Below, piece after piece: positions 57,977 to 64,000 of a stretch of 64,000 nt of DNA. Positions within the stretch are counted from its first letter, which is position 1; each line of letters begins with the position of its first letter. The stretch lies in the NCBI GenBank assembly GCA_018666775.1, contig JABIXC010000017.1, forward strand, positions 62,001 through 126,000, in the 5' to 3' direction. Both the position numbers and the translations under genes were made by a program. The notes under the pieces are model-generated. The model did not search any database, was not told where the DNA came from, and worked only from the letters and a program-made list of their open reading frames with translations. The stretch comes from Rhodospirillales bacterium (GTDB lineage: Bacteria > Pseudomonadota > Alphaproteobacteria > SMXQ01).

Positions 57977-58207
57977 ATGAACTGGTTTACGGGTATCATG
58001 GTTTACGTGATCGTGTGGTGGATGGTGTTGTTTACAACACTGCCCTTTGGCAATCGGGCGTCGGATAATCCGGAACTGGGCCATGCCGACAGTGCGCCTG
58101 AAAAACCCAGAATGTGGATTAAAGCAGCCGTTACCACGGGGATCGCCACAGTGGTCTGGGGGGTAATTTATTGGGTGATTGACTCAAACCTTATCTCGCT
58201 TCGCTAA
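57977..58207 (+). CDS. DUF1467 family small membrane protein
   Basis: A 76-residue protein with two membrane spans and the DUF1467 pattern (IVWWMVLFTTLPFG near the start). It is commonly found between rnj and proS in alphaproteobacteria. Its function is unknown. A GGGAG precedes the ATG. Confidence 0.88.
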   Translation: MNWFTGIMVYVIVWWMVLFTTLPFGNRASDNPELGHADSAPEKPRMWIKAAVTTGIATVVWGVIYWVIDSNLISLR

Positions 58208-58225
58208 GCGGGTTATGGGATTGTC

Positions 58226-58777
58226 ATGAGCTATTGTGAAACCTCTAATGGTCATCCCATTCACGGCCCCCATCATGACGATGAATATGGTCGCCCTGTT
58301 TCAAAAGATGCTGTTTTGTTCGAACGGATGGCATTGGAAATCAATCAAGCAGGCCTTTCATGGCTTTTGATTTTAAAAAAACGCGAAGCCCTTTTTGATG
58401 CCTTCGAAGGGTTTGATTTGGCCCGGGTTGCTGCGTATGGGAACCTGGATATTTCCAGGCTTATGGGGAATGCGGGCATTATTCGCAATCGTCGAAAGAT
58501 CGACGCGGTGATTGAAAATGCCCGTCGCCTGTGTGTGATTAAGGAAACCCATGGGGGATTCAAACCCTGGCTTGATGCCCATCACCCTTTGACATTGCCT
58601 GAATGGGTGAAATTGATGCGCAAGACATTTGTTTTTATGGGGCCAGAAGTGGTCAATGAATTCATGATGAGCACGGGCTATCTTCCCGGTGCCCATGATG
58701 CAGACTGCCCAATTGCAAAAACCATTGCGAAACTTTCCCCGCCATGGATGTGCGCGGCACCCGAAGGCGGCTGGTAA
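58226..58777 (+). CDS. tag: DNA-3-methyladenine glycosylase I
   Basis: A 183-residue base-excision glycosylase. The catalytic helix region has NQAGLSWLLILKKREALFDAF, and zinc ligands are Cys4, His17 and the His/Cys pair in GAHDADCP near the end. It removes 3-methyladenine from alkylated DNA. Its insertion between DUF1467 and proS is not the usual order. Confidence 0.92.
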   Translation: MSYCETSNGHPIHGPHHDDEYGRPVSKDAVLFERMALEINQAGLSWLLILKKREALFDAFEGFDLARVAAYGNLDISRLMGNAGIIRNRRKIDAVIENARRLCVIKETHGGFKPWLDAHHPLTLPEWVKLMRKTFVFMGPEVVNEFMMSTGYLPGAHDADCPIAKTIAKLSPPWMCAAPEGGW

Positions 58778-58781
58778 TCGG

Positions 58782-59951
58782 TTAGGGGGTCTTGGCGCTG
58801 ATGCCGGTTTTGTAGGTCACGACCCGGTTTCGGCCCTTGGCTTTTGCGACATACATGGCACGGTCGGCATGACGGAGAATATTTCCAACATTTTTTTGGC
58901 GCCGTGTCGGTGCATACAGACCAATGGAAACGGTCACTTTTTTACTGATTTTGGAATTTCGTTTTTGAAATTTGTGGTTCGCGATGTTTTCGCGGATGCG
59001 TTCGGCAATTTTTTGGCCTTCTTCCTTGCCGCATTCGACCAAGGTTACGACCAGTTCTTCGCCACCATAACGCCCGACAAAATCTGGCCCGCGAATGGAC
59101 CCCTGGATGACCTTGACGGCGGACATTAAAACAGTGTCCCCGAAAGCATGGCCCTGGGTGTCATTGATATTTTTAAAATGGTCAAAATCAATGAACAAAA
59201 CCGTGATGGGCCGATCGTAACGGTGGAACCGTTGCATCTCATTGTCCAACAAACTCAGGAAGGCCGCCCGGTTATAAACACCTGTCAGTGTATCGTGGCG
59301 GGAGGCTTCTTTTAATTTGGCTTCTGCTGCCTGCACTTGGTTCAAAAGGGTTCGTGAGGTGGAAAGGGATTCAAAATGATAAGTGTCAATGCCAAGCGAT
59401 GCATCAAACATCAAAACCTTGTCCATGGTGGCAACAAGGCGTGGGAGGTTCATTTTGGGATGTTCTGCCATTTCAATGGCGAGATGTTTGGTGATGATGG
59501 CAGACAAATTGCCATAGGCCCCAAGGTACCATTTTTGATCAAGGCCAATTTTTTCATGGATGATCCCGACTTTAAGACGACTGTCGATATAGGCGGTGCT
59601 GTGAATATCCCCGCCCAGGGTCAATAGATAGTCGGTCAGGGTTTTCAGTAAGCGCCGCGTCATGCCCTTGGGTGCTAGAAACCGATGGGCAATGGGAAAG
59701 CGCTTCAGGTGCTGATAAAAATCACCAACGATTTCATCAATGACCGGGTCAATGATCTGGTGCAGTTCATTGATGTCTTTCTGAAATTGGCGTCCATCCA
59801 AACCGAAATAATCAACGCGGCTCGCAATTTCTTTTTTGGTCAGGCCAAAATGCGCACAAAGCGTTTTTTCAGGCCGGGCTGATTTTGTGCCTGATTTTGC
59901 CCTGGATTTCACAGGTGCCCGTTTCTTTGGTGATTTTCTTTTTTCAACCAT
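58782..59951 (-). CDS. Globin-coupled diguanylate cyclase
   Basis: A 389-residue soluble sensor enzyme. Residues 1-30 are a Lys/Arg-rich tail. Residues ~35-190 resemble a protoglobin domain, with a proximal-His candidate in KVGIIHEKIGLDQKWYLGAY. Residues ~215-380 are a GGDEF domain (TGVYNRAAFL, LFIDFDHFKNIND, RYGGEELVV), with the active GGEEL signature. It would make c-di-GMP in response to oxygen through heme. The start at 59951 has GAGGA 8 nt before it; an upstream ATG at 60044 is less likely. It converges with tag (4 bp gap). Confidence 0.85.
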   Translation of the reverse strand: MVEKRKSPKKRAPVKSRAKSGTKSARPEKTLCAHFGLTKKEIASRVDYFGLDGRQFQKDINELHQIIDPVIDEIVGDFYQHLKRFPIAHRFLAPKGMTRRLLKTLTDYLLTLGGDIHSTAYIDSRLKVGIIHEKIGLDQKWYLGAYGNLSAIITKHLAIEMAEHPKMNLPRLVATMDKVLMFDASLGIDTYHFESLSTSRTLLNQVQAAEAKLKEASRHDTLTGVYNRAAFLSLLDNEMQRFHRYDRPITVLFIDFDHFKNINDTQGHAFGDTVLMSAVKVIQGSIRGPDFVGRYGGEELVVTLVECGKEEGQKIAERIRENIANHKFQKRNSKISKKVTVSIGLYAPTRRQKNVGNILRHADRAMYVAKAKGRNRVVTYKTGISAKTP

Positions 59952-60086
59952 TAACCATATCCTCGACGAAATTTGGCTTTCCGCCTGGTCGTCGTGGTTA
60001 CAAACAGACTTTATCTTTAACCATGAATTCCTAATAATTCCCAAAGAGTTATGATTCTTTTAACTGAGCCAAGACCAACATGGGGG

Positions 60087-60545
60087 ATGAACGCAAAACG
60101 CACCCAAACGACTTTTTACATGGGCTTGGTCATAACGGTTATGACGATTGTCGCATTTATGTTGCTCTCTATCGGGGCACCCATGTCCCGGGGAGCGACA
60201 ATCACCGTTACCGCATCTGATTGTTCCGGGTTGGTGGCTCACAAGCCTAATGTTGGTGTCAATTATGTCCCCGGCGTTGATGTTGATGGCAAAGCGGTGG
60301 TGTCCGCAGACCTTAACAGTGGACCACCCATAAATTTGCCAAAAATGGTCAAAATTCCCATTACGGTAGATCTGGCATCCCGTTTTGGGCTTCCGTCTGA
60401 ATATCTCTCTGACAATATGAATGTTGGCAACGCCAAGGTTCAGGTTAAGGATGGTCGAGCCATGTTTAATGGTCGCCCATTATCTTCCGATGCGACCCAT
60501 GCCCTGGCGCGGGCCTGTCAGCGGGTTATGGGAAAAAACCGCTAG
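60087..60545 (+). CDS. Hypothetical membrane-anchored or secreted protein
   Basis: A 152-residue protein with a single N-terminal hydrophobic segment (FYMGLVITVMTIVAFMLLSIG), which could be an uncleaved signal anchor, and a periplasmic-type part with two Cys and a conserved-looking VKIPITVDLASRFGLPSEYLSDNMNVG stretch. ATG 60087 follows TGGGGG. I do not recognise a family. Confidence 0.65.
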   Translation: MNAKRTQTTFYMGLVITVMTIVAFMLLSIGAPMSRGATITVTASDCSGLVAHKPNVGVNYVPGVDVDGKAVVSADLNSGPPINLPKMVKIPITVDLASRFGLPSEYLSDNMNVGNAKVQVKDGRAMFNGRPLSSDATHALARACQRVMGKNR

Positions 60546-60640
60546 TCTTTCATTTTATTGCAGTTTTGGGGGCCATTGCCTAAAGTCGGTGCGCCCGTAG
60601 CACAATGCGCGGGCAGTGTTGAGGAGCCCCGACAAAAATT

Positions 60641-61990
60641 ATGCGTCTTTCAAAATATTTTATGCCCACCCTAAAAGAAAACCCCAAGGAAGCAGAGATT
60701 GTTTCCCATCGTCTGATGTTGCGTGCCGGTATGGTGCGCCAGTCTTCAGCGGGGATATATTCATGGCTGCCCCTGGGGCAAAGGGTTCTGGAAAAGGTCA
60801 GCCAAATTGTTCGCGAAGAACAGGACCGTGCCGGTGCTCAGGAAATGCTGATGCCAACCATCCAGCCCGCAGAAATTTGGCAACGGTCCGGGCGATATGA
60901 TGATTACGGCCCGGAAATGTTGCGCATCACCGATCGTCACGATCGTGAATTGTTGTTTGGTCCAACCAACGAAGAAATGATCACCGAGATTTTTGCCGGC
61001 TCCTTGCGCAGTTACAAAGACCTGCCGAAGCTTTTGTATCATATCCAGTGGAAATTCCGCGATGAAGTGCGCCCGCGTTTCGGGGTCATGCGGGGCCGCG
61101 AATTTTTGATGAAGGATTGTTATTCGTTCGATCTGGATTATGACAGTGCGGTGCGTTCCTATCGCCAGATGTTCGTATCCTATCTTCGGACGTTTGCGCG
61201 TATGGGATTAAAGGCCATTCCCATGGAGGCCGATACCGGCCCGATCGGTGGTGATCTCAGCCATGAATTTATTGTTTTGGCCGATACAGGCGAAAGCGAG
61301 GTCTATTGCGATTCTGACGTTCTGGATGTGGATGTTTTGGAAACCGATATTGATTACGGCGATGATGATGCACTGGGTGCGGTGATTGATCGTTTCACGG
61401 CCCTTTATGCCCGAACAGAAGAAAAACATGATGGGGAAGTGTTTGAAAAAGACGTGCCAGAAAAACGTCGCTACCACGGCCGGGGCATTGAGGTCGGCCA
61501 GGTGTTTTATTTCGGGACCAAATATTCTATCCCAATGGGGGCCGAAGTCGTTGGCCCAGATGGCAAAAATATTCCCGTCGAAATGGGCTCCTATGGCATT
61601 GGTGTTTCGCGTCTGGTGGGTGCAATCATCGAGGCCAACCATGATGAAAATGGCATCTTATGGCCCGATGCGGTGGCACCCTTTCAGGTTCACTTGATCA
61701 ACCTTCGTGCGGGCGACGCCCAATGCGATACGGCGTGTGACGGGGTTTATGAAAGCCTTGGCAAAGCCGGGGTAGAGGTTTTGTACGATGATCGCGATGG
61801 CCGGCCCGGGGTGAAATTTGCCGATGCGGATTTAATCGGCCTGCCTTGGCGGCTGGTGATTGGGCCCAGAGGATTGAAAGAAGACCGGGTCGAAGTAAAG
61901 CGTCGCGATGGCACCGTGGATGAAGAAACATCCCTTGAAAATGCTGTGGCACGGTTGATTGACGCCATTTCCACGAAAAAGGGCGGCTGA
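60641..61990 (+). CDS. proS: Prolyl-tRNA synthetase
   Basis: A 449-residue class II synthetase, the short alphaproteobacterial form without the ~180-residue editing insert. Motif 2 is seen as [24 protein letters not shown], motif 3 as [14 protein letters not shown], and a HGTP-type anticodon-binding domain follows. GAGGAG lies upstream. It is followed after 8 bp by lolC. Confidence 0.97.
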   Translation: MRLSKYFMPTLKENPKEAEIVSHRLMLRAGMVRQSSAGIYSWLPLGQRVLEKVSQIVREEQDRAGAQEMLMPTIQPAEIWQRSGRYDDYGPEMLRITDRHDRELLFGPTNEEMITEIFAGSLRSYKDLPKLLYHIQWKFRDEVRPRFGVMRGREFLMKDCYSFDLDYDSAVRSYRQMFVSYLRTFARMGLKAIPMEADTGPIGGDLSHEFIVLADTGESEVYCDSDVLDVDVLETDIDYGDDDALGAVIDRFTALYARTEEKHDGEVFEKDVPEKRRYHGRGIEVGQVFYFGTKYSIPMGAEVVGPDGKNIPVEMGSYGIGVSRLVGAIIEANHDENGILWPDAVAPFQVHLINLRAGDAQCDTACDGVYESLGKAGVEVLYDDRDGRPGVKFADADLIGLPWRLVIGPRGLKEDRVEVKRRDGTVDEETSLENAVARLIDAISTKKGG

Positions 61991-61998
61991 GGATCATC

Positions 61999-63246
61999 AT
62001 GGCTTTCGCGCCCTTTGAACGATTGCTGGCCCTTCGATACCTTCGGGCCCGACGCCGAGAGGGATTTATTTCCGTGATCGTTGGGTTTTCCCTTGCCGGT
62101 ATTTCGCTGGGCGTTGCGACCTTGATTATCGTCATGGCGGTCATGAACGGGTTTCGTCAGGAATTGCTAACCAGAATTCTGGGCGTTGGCGGGCATTTGA
62201 CCGTCCATGCGTCATCGTCACTTCAAGGGGGCGATGATGCGGTGGTGGCCAGAATTAAAAAAATCCAGGGCGTCAAGGCAGCGGTGCCATTGTTATCGGG
62301 CCAAGCCATGGCAACGCACCGCCGGCGCGCAGCCGGTGTGGTTGTTCAGGGCATGCGTCCCTCTGATCTTGCATTACGGCCCATCATTGCGGGCAACCTG
62401 AAGGCCGGTAAAATGTCTGATTTCAAAGGCCGCGATACGGTCTTGGTGGGGTCCAGATTTGCATCACGATTTGGGTTGTTGGTCGGTGATAAAATCACCT
62501 TGGTTGCGCCCAGTGGCAACGTCACCGCATTTGGCACCATGCCACGGATGAAAGCATATCGTGTGGTCGGCATGTTTGAAGTGGGCATGTATGAATATGA
62601 TTCCAATTTTGTCTATATGCCGTTGGCGGCTGCACAAATATTTTTCAGACGTGTCGGCCGGGCATCAAACATCGAAGTGATGGTTGATAATCCAGATCAG
62701 GTTGGCGCGTTTCGGGCAAAGATCAAAAATGCCCTTGGTCCCAATATCCGCATCAGGGATTGGCAACAGAGCAATGCCAGTTTCTTCACTGCCATTCAGG
62801 TTGAACGCAATGTCATGTTTTTGATCCTGACCCTGATCATTCTGGTGGCGGCCTTTAATGTGATTTCCGGGATGATTATGTTGGTCAAGGACAAGGGCCG
62901 CGACATCGCAATCTTGCGCACCATGGGTGCCAGCCGGGGGGCGATTATGCGGGTCTTCTTTATGACCGGCGCATCGGTGGGCGTGGTTGGCACCGCCATC
63001 GGCTTTGGTCTTGGCCTTGCCTTTGCAAAGAACATCGAAACCATCCGGGGCTGGATCGAAGGGCTTAGCGGCACAGAATTATTTTCGGCAGAAATATACT
63101 TTCTATCGCGTCTGCCCGCCAAAATAGATTCGTCCGAAGTAATCGCCGTGGTCTTGATGTCCTTGGCGCTGTCCTTCCTTGCCACGTTGTATCCGGCATG
63201 GCGGGCGGCAAAGCTCGATCCGGTGGAGGCATTACGATATGAGTGA
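61999..63246 (+). CDS. lolC: Lipoprotein-releasing system permease (LolC/E family)
   Basis: A 415-residue inner-membrane protein with four spans and a large periplasmic domain between spans 1 and 2. It opens FERLLALRYLRARRREGFISVIVGFSLAGI, with VKDKGRDIAILRTMGASRG after the second span and a final YPAWRAAKLDPVEALRYE. It extracts outer-membrane lipoproteins with LolD and LolA. It overlaps lolD by 8 bp. Confidence 0.95.
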   Translation: MAFAPFERLLALRYLRARRREGFISVIVGFSLAGISLGVATLIIVMAVMNGFRQELLTRILGVGGHLTVHASSSLQGGDDAVVARIKKIQGVKAAVPLLSGQAMATHRRRAAGVVVQGMRPSDLALRPIIAGNLKAGKMSDFKGRDTVLVGSRFASRFGLLVGDKITLVAPSGNVTAFGTMPRMKAYRVVGMFEVGMYEYDSNFVYMPLAAAQIFFRRVGRASNIEVMVDNPDQVGAFRAKIKNALGPNIRIRDWQQSNASFFTAIQVERNVMFLILTLIILVAAFNVISGMIMLVKDKGRDIAILRTMGASRGAIMRVFFMTGASVGVVGTAIGFGLGLAFAKNIETIRGWIEGLSGTELFSAEIYFLSRLPAKIDSSEVIAVVLMSLALSFLATLYPAWRAAKLDPVEALRYE

Positions 63247-63919
63247 TGCAGCCCTGAAGCTTTCTGGCATCAAGCGTGGATTCCGTGAAGGGGATGCGCG
63301 TTTGGAAGTGTTGACCGGTGTTGATCTGGAAATTCAACCCGGCGAAATTATCGCGCTGACGGGGGTGTCAGGTTCCGGAAAATCAACCTTGCTGCACATT
63401 GCCGGTCTTTTGGAAAAAGCCGATTCCGGTGAGATCAGCTTGGCAGGTGTTGATGTCACAACACTTTCCGAGGCCGCGCGCACACAGTTGCGGGCGCGCC
63501 ACCTTGGGTTTGTTTATCAATTTCACCATTTGTTGCCGGAATTTTCCGCAGAAGAAAACATCATGTTGCCGGGCATGATTGCGGGGAAAGCCCGTGCAGA
63601 TGCTTTGGCCCGTGCGCGTGAATTGCTGGGCCTCGTTGGTCTTGAAGCGCGCGCACTGCACCGGCCCTCGGAACTTTCAGGCGGCGAACAACAGCGCGTG
63701 GCTATTGCCCGGGCACTGACCAATGCGCCTTCGTTGCTTTTGGCCGATGAACCGACCGGAAACCTTGATCCGGGCACGGCCCAACAAGTCTTTGATCTGT
63801 TGTTAACGGTGGTGAAGGGAACCGGGCGTGCAGCTTTGATTGCCACCCATAATACAGAGCTGGCCGCACGCATGGACCGCACCATTGCCATTGAAGACGG
63901 CAAACTGATCGAAACCTGA
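63239..63919 (+). CDS. lolD: Lipoprotein-releasing system ATP-binding protein
   Basis: A 226-residue ABC ATPase. Walker A is GVSGSGKST, the signature is LSGGEQQRVAIARAL, and Walker B is LLLADEPTGNLD. ATG 63239 overlaps the lolC end; an upstream frame start at 63179 is rejected because it lies inside lolC. Confidence 0.95.
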   Translation: MSDAALKLSGIKRGFREGDARLEVLTGVDLEIQPGEIIALTGVSGSGKSTLLHIAGLLEKADSGEISLAGVDVTTLSEAARTQLRARHLGFVYQFHHLLPEFSAEENIMLPGMIAGKARADALARARELLGLVGLEARALHRPSELSGGEQQRVAIARALTNAPSLLLADEPTGNLDPGTAQQVFDLLLTVVKGTGRAALIATHNTELAARMDRTIAIEDGKLIET

Positions 63920-63938
63920 TCAGCCCCGGATTGTTTGC

Positions 63939-63979
63939 TTATCCACAAGATTATGTGTCTTATCCCCAATTTATCCCCA
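63939..63979 (+). promoter_or_regulatory. Cluster of three DnaA-box-like motifs
   Basis: TTATCCACA at 63939 is a perfect DnaA-box 9-mer; TTATCCCCA follows at 63960 and again at 63971. All are in the same orientation and start 21 and 11 bp apart, about two and one helical turns. They lie just after lolD, where dnaE is commonly the next gene. Confidence 0.6.
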
Positions 63980-64000
63980 GATTTGGTTGCCAGTGGGGGT

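Noticed and set aside
1-64000. CRISPR arrays, transposases, integrases, prophage genes
   Set aside because: No regularly spaced repeats and no recognisable mobile-element proteins were found in the window.

Overview
The window looks like a chromosomal segment of an alphaproteobacterium, probably of the Rhodospirillales type. The evidence is gene order plus recognised proteins: tig-clpP-clpX-lon-hup-tRNA-Val, then a complete nuoA-N operon followed by birA-coaX-rnj-DUF1467, then proS-lolC-lolD. This is the usual alphaproteobacterial layout. The standard genetic code is used (many genes end in TGA), and most starts carry a clear AGGAG or AGGGAGA Shine-Dalgarno.

Region 1 (1-1974) holds the first codons of a PII gene on the minus strand behind a sigma-54-like promoter, tRNA-His, a DUF4126 membrane protein and a glutathione S-transferase-like protein.

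Region 2 (1977-22829) is an accessory catabolic block and the most interesting part. A six-gene minus-strand operon (13930 down to 4785) encodes an extradiol-type VOC protein, an FAH-family hydrolase, a molybdopterin large subunit and iron-sulfur small subunit of the pyrogallol-phloroglucinol transhydroxylase / resorcinol hydroxylase family, a ThDP enzyme and a TctC-like binding protein. Divergent from it run a second TctC-like protein, a YciI-like protein, a hydratase-aldolase of the NahE/PhdJ type and a large VOC protein. Next come an SDR-VOC-FAH operon, two polysaccharide-deacetylase-like proteins, an ACMSD-like amidohydrolase, an isochorismatase-like hydrolase and a DadA-type dehydrogenase. 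Together they read as uptake, hydroxylation, ring cleavage, hydrolysis and aldol cleavage of a polyhydroxylated aromatic compound. The substrate is an inference.

Region 3 (22969-32864) holds an HTH-NnrD/NnrE fusion whose start sits just behind a perfect 9-bp inverted repeat, a small conserved protein, tRNA-Leu and the protein quality-control genes tig, clpP, clpX and lon, then hup.

Region 4 (32962-40322) lies between tRNA-Val and tRNA-Asp and looks like an insertion into the usual hup-tRNA-nuo order. It carries an inverse-autotransporter (intimin-type) beta-barrel cut from its signal peptide by an in-frame TGA, an adjacent secreted Cys- and Thr-rich protein, a degenerate second copy of tRNA-Val, a multicopper oxidase, a DUF2231 membrane protein with a duplicated His-rich tail, a MetE-like protein, an aldo/keto-reductase remnant and a SPOR lipoprotein.

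Region 5 (40498-64000) is core metabolism: 14 nuo genes, biotin ligase, type III pantothenate kinase, RNase J, DNA 3-methyladenine glycosylase, a globin-coupled diguanylate cyclase, prolyl-tRNA synthetase and LolC/LolD. Three helically phased DnaA-box-like motifs follow lolD at the window edge.
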